Positions 1 to 7,889 are shown, counted from the first letter of the stretch. The stretch is DNA of 14,588 bases from Verrucomicrobiota bacterium (GCA_022709995.1 JAKLHU010000004.1:1-14588); one strand, 5' to 3'. Translations and numbers: made by a program. The notes: generated from the letters alone by a model not told the origin.

Positions 1-3000
1 TATATTAACGGCCAAAAACAAAGCTCGTTCCAGCGCGTCGCGCCCCTGCCCAAGCCAAAACGCGGCCTGACCATCGGCAATTACGCCTCCAACGAAGGAC
101 AATGGTACCACGGCCTGGTCGATGACGTCAAGCTCTTCACCACCGCCCTCACCCCGGAACAAATCATGACCGAATACACGACCACGTCCGCGCCCGTGCC
201 GGAACCCGCCGCCGCCAACGCCGCGACCGCCGCCGCCGCGGACATGCCGGCCACGCCCCTGCCGCCGCTCCGGAAAACCCGCGTCGCTTTGTTTGCGCCG
301 CCCGCCCTCTACGGCGCCCCGCTCCGCCCCCTCGAATGGTTCGAGCGGGAACTGTCCGCCTGGGGCCTCGCCGTCACCCGCCTGACCGCCGCCGAGCTGG
401 AAAAAACCACGGTCCTCAACCGCGACCGCTTCGACACGTTGATTCTGCCGGTCAGCACCATGCCCTTTGAAGCCGAATACAGCATCCACCATTTTCTCGC
501 CGCCGGCGGCTGCCTGTTCACCCCCACCAACCTCCCCGCCACCAACCTCCTCGACGAACACGGCAATCCGCAACTCGACGCGGACGGCAAGCTGCTGGCC
601 AAAAGCCACAACCGGGGCTGGTACGCGCCCTTCTTGATTCGCCGCCTGCCGTTCGCCTGGGCCAAACGCAAAGCCATCTCGCCGCTGGCCGTGCATCCCG
701 GCGCCGCCCGCCTCGTCGGCAACCGCCTGCCGCCCGTCTTCGGCCCGGACCCGCAACTCAGCTTCGCCATGATCGACCGCTGGAACCTGCAAAACGCCGT
801 CTCCGGCCGCGAGGGCGACACCGATGTCCAAGGCGGCCTCAACTACCCCCTGGCCGCCGATGTCATGCTCCCGCTCTACCAGGAACGCAATGGCGAACCC
901 GGCGACTTCCACGTCTATCGCTACTTCAACCGACTCTTCTTCAACGCCACCCTCGTCGAATTCGGCGCCATCGGCGCCCGACTCCTCCAATCCGAATCAG
1001 GCAACGATGTCCTGCGCGCCCTCTTCCACCTGGCCGAAAATCCCCTCCCCGGCGAAGCCGACCACGACTTCTACCGCCAAATCATCGCCCTGAACGAAGA
1101 TTGCGCCAACGCCGGACGCCTCTGGGCGCAAGTCACGGCCACCGCCCGCGACGCCGCTTTCCTGGCCCAGCTGCAGCAACAGGACTTCGAACCGTTCAAT
1201 GCCATCACCGCCACCGCCTGGACGAGGTACGACCAGCTCCTCCGCGACAAACGCGGCTTCGACGACACCATCGCCGCCCAAAAAACCCACGCGGACTGCC
1301 AGGCCAAGCTTGCCGAACTGAAGACGGAATGCGCCGCCGTCCTCGCCCAATTCAAGCAGGACCTGGCTCTGGCCCGCCAGGCGCTCAGCGCGGCCCGAGC
1401 GCCGGCGCCGGTCAAAATCAGCAATCCGTTGAAAACCCTCCGGGTCGAGGCCTTCCTCGTCCTCCCGACCAACCTCGCCCTGTTCCGGGACCGGCTCTTC
1501 GACACCCTGCGCGACATCGGCGTCAACACCTTCAGCGGCCAAATGCACCCCTGGTATGCCCGCGACCGGCAGACCAGAACCGCCATGGGCGACATCTGGC
1601 GCGACCTGAATTTCATCTACGCCGCCCAAGGCGCCCTCATTCCCAATTCCGGCGATTTCCGCCCCAGCGACGGAACCGTCGTCGACGGCCCCGACTTCGT
1701 CCCCAAGCCCGAAATCATCGAAAACCATCTGCGCAATCTGCTGCCCGACTGGCAGGGCCACCCCCTGTTCCGAATCGGCGTCGCCCCGGAAACCATGCTG
1801 GGAACCAAATATTGGGGCAAACAGGCCACCCGCGACTTCCAAAGTCACCTGCAAAAACACTATCGGGACATCGCCGCGCTCAACGCCCACTGGGGAACGA
1901 CGTTCGCCGACTTCGCCGCCATCGACCTGCCGACCCGCCAGCCGACAACCCCGGCTGACCACGCCCGCTGGGAACACTGGCGGCAACTGCGCGAATACCG
2001 CCTCGAACACGACTACCTCCAGACCGTCTATGACATCGTCAAAAAACAGGCGCCCGACCTGCGCGTCTTCACCCTGCCCTCCACCGGCTGCCTGAACTCG
2101 CCGCTCTATGGCGTCAACTATTACAACATCACCCGGCACCAGGACATCAACGCCGCCGACGGCACCGCCGTCGACCCCGGATTGGAATGGGTCTACCTGG
2201 ATTTGACCAGAACCCGCCACCTGACCGGCGAATGGGGTGGACTCTACCAGGCCAAGCCACTGACCTACGTCAATGGCAAACTCTGGGAAGAACTGACCGG
2301 CGGCAGCGTCGGCTTCAACCTCTGGCTCTGGCAATTCGGCAATGGCGATGTCGACTACTTCGACTTTGTCGGCCTGCCCACCCGCTTCGGCCACGTCGCC
2401 AAAATGACCGTCCAGGACGCCGCCAAAATCAGCCACGTCATCCTCGACGGCGAGCGCGCCATCCCCGAAATCGGCATCCTGTATTCCCAGGCGACCCGCT
2501 GCCACGACCAGGCCTGGGGCTGGCGCGGCGAAAAAACCACCTCGCCGCACATCCAGTCGGTCGCCAACACCTACAGCCATTTCCTCCAGAACTTCCGCAG
2601 CGCCCGCGTCGTCCCGGAAGAAATGCTGGCGGAAGGCGCCCTGCCGCCCGTCAAGGTCCTCTTCCTGCCCAACACGACCTTCCTCGCACGCGACATCCAG
2701 GAAAAAATCCTCCTCTTCGCCAAAAACGGCGGCCACGTCGTGATCGAAGGACGCGGCGGCAAATTCGACAACTTCGGCCAGGACCTCGACCTGCTCTTCC
2801 GCTCCGCCGAAATCGTCCCGGGCTTTGCCCCCGAACGCACCCTGAACGCCCTGGGCCAGACCTGCCCGCTGGCGGCGGACGACACCGTCTTCGCTCCGAT
2901 CGCCCCCGGCCGCGTCCTCGCCACCTTTGGCCAGAACACCCCCGCCGTGGTCTCGACGCCCTACGGCCAGGGCCGCATCGTCACGGTCGGCTGCTCGCTC

Positions 3001-4908
3001 CTCCTGAAACAATACCCGCTGACGACGAGCGTGATCAACGCCATCCTGCATGACCTCCACCTTTCCCCGCGCTTCCAAGTCTCGGCCAACGACGTCCTGC
3101 TCCGGGAATGGCGCCATGGCGACGACACCTACCTGCTGCTGGCCTCGCGCCAGGCGGACTGGACCGCCCGGCCGGCCGTCATCAGCGTCCGCGGCAACTG
3201 CCGGATCGAAGACTACCTGTTCTCGCGGGACGTCAACGCCAAGTACGAAAACGGCTACACCACCTTCACCACCCTGGTCGCGAACGGCGGCCGCGTCTTC
3301 CGCCTCCCCGGCGCCGCCCCCGCCGGCCCGGAACTGGCCGACGCCCTCGCCGCCCCGCAAGCCCAAACCGCCGCCGCGGCCGGCGCCCCGGCGGAAATGA
3401 TGCCCATGCCGTTCCAAGGGCGCCTGCCGGACAACCAGCCCGGCCAATACGCCGACTGCACCTTCCGCCTCAGCACCATTTCCGCCGGACTCGACGCCGA
3501 CGACGGCGAGACCTATCTGTTCGTCTCCGACCAGCACAAAACCAGCAAGAAAAGACTGCTGGTCAACCAAGACCGCTACTTCCGCATGACCAACCGCATC
3601 TTCAAGGTCCGGAGCAGCAACCATTTTTACAAGATCCCCTTCCACGCCGACCTGCGGATCGAGGAAATTCCCGCCCTGCCGCCGGAACCGGCCGCCGCCG
3701 CCAGCCGGTCCGGCGACACCGTCACCGCCGCCAACAGCCTGCTCGCCCTGCGCTTCGACACCGCCCGCGGCGCGCAGTTGAAATCCATCGTCCTCCAGGA
3801 CGACCTGTCCGAACAAATCATGCCGACCGCCTCCACGGCCTCGGCGCTCGCCCTCACCGGCAGCGTGCCCGGGCCTTTTGTCGACATGCCCTTCGCGCCA
3901 GCCGTGGAAAACCTCGCCAACGGCGAATGCAAAGTCGTCTTCACCCAACAACAGGCGGCGCCGAAAAGCTTGACGCAGACCGTGCGCATGCGTCCCGGAA
4001 TCGCCGGCTTCGACCTGACGGCGACCTGCGCCAACCAGGAAAAACACGGCCACGCCACCTTTGATTTGCGCTGGCATCCGGAACTGGCCGTCGGCGGCAG
4101 CGCCGATTCCGCCGACCTTTTTGTCATCCCGGGCGCCGACGGCGTCAAACGCTTCCACTACGGCGCCTCCCTGTCCGGCCGGGGAGTGCCGCCCGGCGCC
4201 GAATGGGCCGCCGTCATCGACCGCCACGAAAAACTCGCCTATGTGACGACTTTCAACCGCCAGCAGGTGAAAAACATCTACGCGTGGGAAGCATCCAACT
4301 TCTACACCCTCGAGGTCTTCGCCCCCGCCAGCACCGTCCCGGCCGGCCAGGGCATCACTCTTGACCTGGGCTTCTTCTTCCTGCGCGGCCTCCAGGACCT
4401 TGATGCCGTCAGCGCCAACCGCGGCCTCCATGTCGATGTGCCAGACACCATCGACCAGGCGGTCGTCAAGGACATCGCCATCGCCTTGGCCTCGGCCGCC
4501 AGCGCCCCCCAGACCGTCACCCTGGCCGGCCAGCTGCGCCGCGGCGAAGAGGTCGTCGCCAACCTGCCCGAAGCCACGGCCGCCACCCTGGCCTTCGACG
4601 CCCCCGCCAGCCTCCGCCTGCCCATTGATCTGAGTCATCTGCCCGACGGAGACTACACCCTGGCCATCACCGAAAAAAATGCCGCCACCCCCTTGACGGC
4701 CGCCAAAAAAATCACCTTCGCCGGCCAGCGCCTGGCCGAACTGCTGGCCTTTTATGAAAAGGCGCAGCAGCAGCTCAAGGCCGCCCCGGCCCAAAACCAA
4801 AATGACGCCTTCAAGCTCCGCGCCCAGCTCGAAGAGCTGCGCACCCAGATCGCCAACCGCGACCTCGACCAGGCCGATGCCATCAGGAAAAAACTCGCGA
4901 CACCGTAG
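1..4908 (+). CDS. Giant LamG / GH42-like glycosidase, 5' end outside the window
   Basis: The frame is open from base 1, so the ATG at 166 is internal. The first 55 residues are the C-terminal end of a LamG/concanavalin-type domain (LTIGNY, then GLVDDVKLF and TPEQI). About 1635 residues are visible. In order: LamG end (nt 1-162); Ala/Pro linker (to about 270); a Rossmann/GATase-like segment (about 280-560); a helical stretch with coiled-coil character (about 1270-1420); a barrel resembling GH42 beta-galactosidases (about 1430-2400); a GH42 M-like, amidotransferase-fold domain (about 2460-3050); beta-rich modules; and a Lys/Gln/Glu-rich C-terminal helix. The HPLFRIGVAPE segment followed by ALNAHWGTTF matches the GH42 acid/base region and puts the Glu at 1789-1791. 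GEWGG (Glu at 2230-2232) fits the nucleophile region. The expected role is hydrolysis of a beta-linked glycan, probably outside the cytoplasm. Substrate, signal peptide and full domain order cannot be seen. Confidence 0.8.
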   Translation, partial: YINGQKQSSFQRVAPLPKPKRGLTIGNYASNEGQWYHGLVDDVKLFTTALTPEQIMTEYTTTSAPVPEPAAANAATAAAADMPATPLPPLRKTRVALFAPPALYGAPLRPLEWFERELSAWGLAVTRLTAAELEKTTVLNRDRFDTLILPVSTMPFEAEYSIHHFLAAGGCLFTPTNLPATNLLDEHGNPQLDADGKLLAKSHNRGWYAPFLIRRLPFAWAKRKAISPLAVHPGAARLVGNRLPPVFGPDPQLSFAMIDRWNLQNAVSGREGDTDVQGGLNYPLAADVMLPLYQERNGEPGDFHVYRYFNRLFFNATLVEFGAIGARLLQSESGNDVLRALFHLAENPLPGEADHDFYRQIIALNEDCANAGRLWAQVTATARDAAFLAQLQQQDFEPFNAITATAWTRYDQLLRDKRGFDDTIAAQKTHADCQAKLAELKTECAAVLAQFKQDLALARQALSAARAPAPVKISNPLKTLRVEAFLVLPTNLALFRDRLFDTLRDIGVNTFSGQMHPWYARDRQTRTAMGDIWRDLNFIYAAQGALIPNSGDFRPSDGTVVDGPDFVPKPEIIENHLRNLLPDWQGHPLFRIGVAPETMLGTKYWGKQATRDFQSHLQKHYRDIAALNAHWGTTFADFAAIDLPTRQPTTPADHARWEHWRQLREYRLEHDYLQTVYDIVKKQAPDLRVFTLPSTGCLNSPLYGVNYYNITRHQDINAADGTAVDPGLEWVYLDLTRTRHLTGEWGGLYQAKPLTYVNGKLWEELTGGSVGFNLWLWQFGNGDVDYFDFVGLPTRFGHVAKMTVQDAAKISHVILDGERAIPEIGILYSQATRCHDQAWGWRGEKTTSPHIQSVANTYSHFLQNFRSARVVPEEMLAEGALPPVKVLFLPNTTFLARDIQEKILLFAKNGGHVVIEGRGGKFDNFGQDLDLLFRSAEIVPGFAPERTLNALGQTCPLAADDTVFAPIAPGRVLATFGQNTPAVVSTPYGQGRIVTVGCSLLLKQYPLTTSVINAILHDLHLSPRFQVSANDVLLREWRHGDDTYLLLASRQADWTARPAVISVRGNCRIEDYLFSRDVNAKYENGYTTFTTLVANGGRVFRLPGAAPAGPELADALAAPQAQTAAAAGAPAEMMPMPFQGRLPDNQPGQYADCTFRLSTISAGLDADDGETYLFVSDQHKTSKKRLLVNQDRYFRMTNRIFKVRSSNHFYKIPFHADLRIEEIPALPPEPAAAASRSGDTVTAANSLLALRFDTARGAQLKSIVLQDDLSEQIMPTASTASALALTGSVPGPFVDMPFAPAVENLANGECKVVFTQQQAAPKSLTQTVRMRPGIAGFDLTATCANQEKHGHATFDLRWHPELAVGGSADSADLFVIPGADGVKRFHYGASLSGRGVPPGAEWAAVIDRHEKLAYVTTFNRQQVKNIYAWEASNFYTLEVFAPASTVPAGQGITLDLGFFFLRGLQDLDAVSANRGLHVDVPDTIDQAVVKDIAIALASAASAPQTVTLAGQLRRGEEVVANLPEATAATLAFDAPASLRLPIDLSHLPDGDYTLAITEKNAATPLTAAKKITFAGQRLAELLAFYEKAQQQLKAAPAQNQNDAFKLRAQLEELRTQIANRDLDQADAIRKKLATP

Positions 4909-4990
4909 CGCCGCAGTACAAAGGGGACGAATGCTCTTCACTATGCGCAGCACTCCTATGTTACATGGCCGGATAACCGGGGAATGGGGA

Positions 4991-5016
4991 GCAGGCTAAA
5001 GCCTGAACTACATACG
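4991..5016 (-). repeat. REP-like palindrome with GTAG tag
   Basis: On the plus strand CAGGCTAAAGCCTG (4992-5005) forms a 6-bp stem around two bases. Read on the minus strand the hairpin CAGGCTTTAGCCTG is preceded, two bases upstream, by GTAG (5008-5011). The copy at 14527-14546 has the same arrangement, GTAG followed by CAGCCTTTAGGCTG, with compensating G/C changes at the same stem position. A GTAG tetranucleotide 5' of a short hairpin is the known signature of REP sequences handled by RAYT (TnpA_REP) proteins. No RAYT gene is in the window. Confidence 0.6.
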
Positions 5017-5091
5017 CCGCTGCCCACCCAAGGAGCCTGTAACCTGCAAATTGTCCCAGCGGAGCGCCGGGTTGTACACTGACTGGAAACA

Positions 5092-5163
5092 TGGGACTTA
5101 AAGGACGGCGGCATAGGACGTAGGGGACGTATAGGCGACAAATAGGACTTTGGGACGAATAGG
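5092..5163. repeat. Degenerate GGGAC-type tandem repeat
   Basis: The motif GGAC or GGGAC recurs at about 5093, 5103, 5116, 5124, 5145 and 5152, with a variant GGCGAC at 5134. Spacing is 9-13 bases and the bases between are often AT-rich (ATA, TTA, AAT). The pattern looks like an eroded tandem repeat with a period of about 10 bases, not a protein-coding stretch. Function is unknown. Confidence 0.5.
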
Positions 5164-5236
5164 CCCTGGGTTTATTGCAGCCACCCAAAGCCAAACCGAA
5201 CTTTGAATAACAGAGTACTGGTCTCCGGCGCCCCTT

Positions 5237-5325
5237 GTCCACCGTCCACTAATGTCCACTAAAGTCCACCGTCCACTAATGTCCACTAAAGTCCACCGTC
5301 CACTGTCCACCGTCCACTGTCCACT
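5237..5325. repeat. Tandem array of GTCCACC/GTCCACT heptads
   Basis: The array contains eleven heptads. A 27-base unit (GTCCACC, GTCCACT, AAT, GTCCACT, AAA) occurs twice without change at 5237-5263 and 5264-5290. Five contiguous heptads follow (C, T, C, T, T endings) at 5291-5325. It ends about 30 bases before the AT-rich segment upstream of fabI. This nested structure, heptads inside a 27-mer, is typical of replication-slippage arrays. Copy number is likely to vary between strains. Confidence 0.85.
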
Positions 5326-5350
5326 CCCCGACTGGCGGAAGCTCGAAACG

Positions 5351-5370
5351 TGATTATATTATAATTTTTT
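5351..5370 (+). promoter_or_regulatory. Possible fabI promoter (-10 region)
   Basis: An isolated AT-rich segment contains a perfect TATAAT at 5360-5365, 47 bases before the fabI ATG. No convincing -35 hexamer lies 16-18 bases upstream, where the sequence is GGCGGAAGC-like. It is the only promoter-like element in the gap, and the preceding gene is unrelated, so fabI probably has its own promoter here. Confidence 0.35.
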
Positions 5371-5412
5371 ACCGCCGTTTTCATTACCCTGCACCTTATC
5401 CGAGCCCGATTC

Positions 5413-6237
5413 ATGGATTTCCTCCGTCTGCAAAACAAGAACATCGTCGTGATGGGCGTGGCCAACCGCCGCAGCGTGGCCTGGGCCGTCGCCCAGGTCC
5501 TGCGCGAAGTCGGCGCAAACGTCATTTACGTGTTCAAAGACCAGGAGCTGCTCGCCAAAAACCGCAGCCTGGTCGGCCCGGAGGCGCCCTGCATCGTCTG
5601 CAATGTCGAAGCGGACGATGACGTCGCCGCCCTCCCCGACCAAGTCAAAAAACACGCCGCGGTCGTCCATGGCCTCGTCCACTCCATCGCCTACGCCAAC
5701 TTCAGCGAAGGCTTGAAACCGTTTCACGCCACCCTGAAAAAGGATTTCCTGCAGGCGGTCGACATTTCCTGTTTTTCCCTGATTCAGACCTGCGACCGCC
5801 TGAAGGAACTGTTCGCCCCGGATGCCGCGATTGTCACCATGAGCATCTCGACCACCAGAATGGCTTCGGAAAACTACGGCTACATGGGCCCGATCAAAGC
5901 CGCGCTCGATTCCAGCGTCGTCTTTCTCGCCAAGTCTCTGGGCCAGGTGGCGTCGCCGTTCATCCGCGTCAACGCGGTCGGCCCCGGCCTGCTCAAAACC
6001 TCCGCCTCGGCCGGCATCCCCGGCTACATCGACGCCTATCTGTATGCCGAAAAAATCATCCCGCGCCGCCAGGCGCTGGCCACGGATGAGCCGGCGCAGG
6101 TCGTCGCCTTTCTGCTCAGCCCCAGGTCGAGCGGCATCAATGCCCAGACGATCACGGTCGACGCCGGCATGAGCATCAACTACTTTGACCACGACGTGGT
6201 CCGATGCGTCACCGCGCCCGCCGCTGCCAACGATTGA
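5413..6237 (+). CDS. fabI: Enoyl-[acyl-carrier-protein] reductase, FabI-type SDR
   Basis: The product of 274 residues is a cytoplasmic short-chain dehydrogenase/reductase of the FabI class. FabI catalyses the NAD(P)H-dependent last step of each fatty-acid elongation cycle, reducing trans-2-enoyl-ACP. The N-terminal dinucleotide site has the FabI form GVANRRSVAW (residues 15-24) rather than TGxxxGIG. The catalytic pair Y155 and K162 are spaced Y-X6-K (NYGYMGPIKAAL), which separates FabI/FabL from ordinary Y-X3-K SDRs. The C-terminal part, with AEKIIPRRQ and a final DAGMSIN, also follows FabI. The segment before Tyr155 (SISTTRMASEN) is unlike E. coli FabI and nearer in feel to FabL, so the subclass is less certain than the reaction. 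Length is slightly above the usual 260. It sits alone, between a probable promoter and a clear terminator; no strong Shine-Dalgarno sequence is visible. Confidence 0.88.
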   Translation: MDFLRLQNKNIVVMGVANRRSVAWAVAQVLREVGANVIYVFKDQELLAKNRSLVGPEAPCIVCNVEADDDVAALPDQVKKHAAVVHGLVHSIAYANFSEGLKPFHATLKKDFLQAVDISCFSLIQTCDRLKELFAPDAAIVTMSISTTRMASENYGYMGPIKAALDSSVVFLAKSLGQVASPFIRVNAVGPGLLKTSASAGIPGYIDAYLYAEKIIPRRQALATDEPAQVVAFLLSPRSSGINAQTITVDAGMSINYFDHDVVRCVTAPAAAND

Positions 6238-6261
6238 CCAGCCGCCCATTGCCATTCCCCC

Positions 6262-6300
6262 ACGGCCGCGTCTGGCAATCAGACCCGGCCGTTTCCTTTC
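6262..6300 (+). terminator. Intrinsic terminator of fabI
   Basis: The arms ACGGCCGCGTCTG (6262-6274) and CAGACCCGGCCGT (6280-6292) pair over 7 plus 5 bp with one internal C:C mismatch, around the loop GCAAT. The right arm runs into the T-rich tail TTTCCTTTC. It starts 25 bases after the fabI stop, which separates fabI from argD transcriptionally. Confidence 0.75.
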
Positions 6301-6383
6301 TTCCGTGTCATCGCGACGAACTCTTTCCCGAAGCCAAGGCCAGCTTCGGCGTTGCACCTACCACCCCATCCAGGAAAAGAGCC

Positions 6384-7565
6384 ATGAACTCCGAGCTCCA
6401 ACGCCTTCTCGCCATGCAAAACGACCATGTGCTGAACACCTACACCCGCGACACCATGATGGTCCGCGGCCAGGGTTCATATCTGTGGGACCTGGAAGGA
6501 CGCCGTTATCTCGATTTCGCCATGGGCATCAGCGTCTGCAATCTCGGCCACTGCCACCCGCGCGTCACCGCCGCCATCTGTGAACAGGCCGGCAAGCTCG
6601 TGCACACCTCGAACCTGTTTTACAACGACAAGCAGCCGCGGCTGGCCAAGCTCATCGCCGACCACAGCTTCGGCGGCAAGGTGTTCTTCGCCAACAGCGG
6701 CGCCGAGGCCAACGAGGGCCTGATCAAACTGGCGCGCCGCTGGGGCAACAGCCAAGGCGGCCGCAGCGACATCATCACCATGGAAAATTCCTTCCACGGC
6801 CGGACGCTCGCCACCCTCGCCGCCACCGGCCGCGGCAAATACCGCGCCGGATTCCAGCCCGATATGCCCGGATTCGACTTCGCGACCTACAACGACCTCG
6901 ATTCCGTCAAGGCCAAAATCACCGCCCGCACCGCCGCCATCCTTGTCGAACCCGTCCTCGGCGAAGGCGGCGTCATCCCCGCCACCCCCCAATTCCTCGC
7001 CGGCCTGCGCCAACTCTGCGACCAGCACAACCTGCTGCTCCTCTTCGACGAAGTCCAAACCGGCATGGGCCGAACCGGGAAATTCTTCGCCTACCAGCAT
7101 TACGGGGTGGCGCCCGACGCCATGAGCATGGCCAAGGCCCTGGGCAATGGCATCCCGCTCGCGGCCTTTGAAGTCCAACCGCGCCTGGCCGACGTCTTGA
7201 CGCCCGGCACCCATGCCAGCACGTTCGGCGGCACCCCGCTCGCCTGCGCCGCCGGCATCGCCGTGTTCGAAACCCTGGACCAGGACAACGTGCTGGCCAA
7301 CGCCAACGCCATGGGCGAATGGTTCGAACGGGAACTGACGGCCCTGAAGGCCAAGCACGGCTATGTCACCGACATTCGCCGCCTCGGCCTCATGATCGGC
7401 GTCGATGTCGGCGACAAAGTCAAGGCGATCCAGGCCGGCTGCCGCGAGCGCGGACTGCTGGTGCTGACGGCCGGCGAGCAGACCATCCGCCTGATGCCCG
7501 CCCTGACCATCACCCGGGAGCAAGTCCAGGAAGGCATCGCCATCCTGGCCGAAGCCATGGCGTAG
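6384..7565 (+). CDS. argD: Acetylornithine / succinyldiaminopimelate aminotransferase
   Basis: The 393-residue product is a class III PLP-dependent aminotransferase of the ArgD family. It would convert N-acetylglutamate semialdehyde to N-acetylornithine with glutamate as amino donor, and may also serve lysine synthesis at the succinyl-DAP step. Visible family marks are NSGAEANE (104-111), FHGRTLATLAATG, EPVLGEGGV, the PLP aspartate in LFDEVQTGMGR (D222), the Schiff-base lysine in SMAKALGNG (K251) and STFGGTPLACAAG. The D-to-K spacing of 29 equals that of E. coli ArgD. The start at 6384 is chosen because AGGAAAAGA lies just upstream (6372-6380) and homology begins immediately after. The open frame extends to 6204, but the added residues are Arg/Pro-rich and cross the fabI terminator. 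No other arg gene is adjacent. Ornithine or GABA aminotransferase is a less likely alternative. Confidence 0.92.
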   Translation: MNSELQRLLAMQNDHVLNTYTRDTMMVRGQGSYLWDLEGRRYLDFAMGISVCNLGHCHPRVTAAICEQAGKLVHTSNLFYNDKQPRLAKLIADHSFGGKVFFANSGAEANEGLIKLARRWGNSQGGRSDIITMENSFHGRTLATLAATGRGKYRAGFQPDMPGFDFATYNDLDSVKAKITARTAAILVEPVLGEGGVIPATPQFLAGLRQLCDQHNLLLLFDEVQTGMGRTGKFFAYQHYGVAPDAMSMAKALGNGIPLAAFEVQPRLADVLTPGTHASTFGGTPLACAAGIAVFETLDQDNVLANANAMGEWFERELTALKAKHGYVTDIRRLGLMIGVDVGDKVKAIQAGCRERGLLVLTAGEQTIRLMPALTITREQVQEGIAILAEAMA

Positions 7566-7591
7566 AAGCCCCCGCCTATCGATGAAGCAAA

Positions 7592-7632
7592 AGCCCTTGC
7601 CGCGCCGCGAAAACGGCGGCGCGCCAAGGGCT
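7592..7632. terminator. Long hairpin after argD, probable terminator
   Basis: AGCCCTTG (7592-7599) pairs with CAAGGGCT (7625-7632), and CGCGCCGC (7601-7608) pairs with GCGGCGCG (7616-7623). One C:C mismatch separates the two 8-bp stems and the loop is GAAAACG. There is no T-run on the plus side. On the minus side only four Ts follow (7589-7592). It could end argD transcripts, nrdG transcripts or both, but weakly by sequence alone. Confidence 0.5.
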
Positions 7633-7664
7633 GCCAGAGGTGACAGGGGCTTCCAGCCCGTGCT
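7629..7664 (+). repeat. REP-like 36-base repeat, copy 1
   Basis: This copy matches 7726-7761 at 35 of 36 bases. Its core is the palindrome-like GGGGCTTCCAGCCCGTG with one stem mismatch. Its first four bases overlap the right arm of the argD-side hairpin. Confidence 0.8.
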
Positions 7665-7725
7665 CACGCCCCATCGCCACCAGACGCATTACTGCAGGAA
7701 CTTGCCGGTCAATCGACGCAGCGCT

Positions 7726-7761
7726 GGCTGCCAGAGGTGACACGGGCTTCCAGCCCGTGCT
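7726..7761 (+). repeat. REP-like 36-base repeat, copy 2
   Basis: The core CACGGGCTTCCAGCCCGTG (7741-7759) has a perfect 8-bp stem around TCC. It is preceded by GAGGTGA. The 23 bases from 7737 to 7759 are repeated exactly in inverted orientation at 7811-7833, 51 bases away, so two nested hairpin levels are possible. Confidence 0.85.
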
Positions 7762-7810
7762 TTACCGGGAACACGTTGCCGGAAGACGCGTTGTGGCCAT
7801 GGCGGGCTAA

Positions 7811-7833
7811 CACGGGCTGGAAGCCCGTGTCAC
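7811..7833 (-). repeat. REP-like repeat, inverted copy 3
   Basis: This is the exact reverse complement of 7737-7759 (core CACGGGCTGGAAGCCCGTG, then TCAC). A fragment GAGGTGACACGG follows at 7846-7857 in direct orientation, as if a fourth copy were cut within the stem. Paired head-to-head REP copies are a known arrangement of REP/BIME elements. Confidence 0.85.
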
Positions 7834-7889
7834 TTCTCCCGCACCGAGGTGACACGGCCGACGCGCCGAGGGCCTTTTCGGGCCGGCGT

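Larger units (their letters stand above)
4909..5412. other. Gene-free stretch upstream of fabI, rich in short repeats
   Basis: These 504 bases between the glycosidase stop and the fabI start hold no credible gene. They contain a REP-like palindrome (4991-5016), a degenerate GGGAC-type repeat (about 5092-5163), a GTCCAC heptad array (5237-5325) and an AT-rich promoter-like segment just before fabI. Short frames here on the minus strand are low-complexity translations of the repeats. No intrinsic terminator with a T-run was seen for the glycosidase gene; the palindrome is the only hairpin near its end. Confidence 0.75.
7566..7889. other. Gap between convergent argD and nrdG, filled with hairpins and REP-like repeats
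   Basis: The 324 bases between two convergent stops contain a long hairpin (7592-7632) and at least three copies plus one fragment of a CACGGGCT-type palindrome. No gene is visible. The remaining sequence (about 7665-7725 and 7858-7889) shows nothing recognisable. Confidence 0.75.

Noticed and set aside
166..168. ATG as start of the glycosidase
   Set aside because: The same frame is open to base 1 and encodes the end of a LamG domain, so the gene starts outside the window.
997..4953. A 1318-codon open frame on the minus strand
   Set aside because: It is antisense to the glycosidase. Strong C-ending codon use leaves this frame free of stops. Its translation is Gly/Glu/Val-rich without any recognisable domain.
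5041..5075. A further REP family around CCCAGCGGAGCGCCGGG
   Set aside because: The inverted symmetry is poor (about 3 bp of clean stem) and there is only one copy in the window, so I could not support it.
5237..5325. CRISPR array
   Set aside because: The units are contiguous 7-mers with at most 3-base interruptions. There are no spacers of 25-40 bases and no cas genes.
6204..6383. Upstream extension of argD
   Set aside because: The extra 60 codons overlap the fabI end and its terminator and look non-coding. A ribosome binding site precedes the ATG at 6384.
7629..7833. CRISPR array
   Set aside because: Only three full copies, in mixed orientation and with unequal spacing, which fits REP/BIME elements instead.
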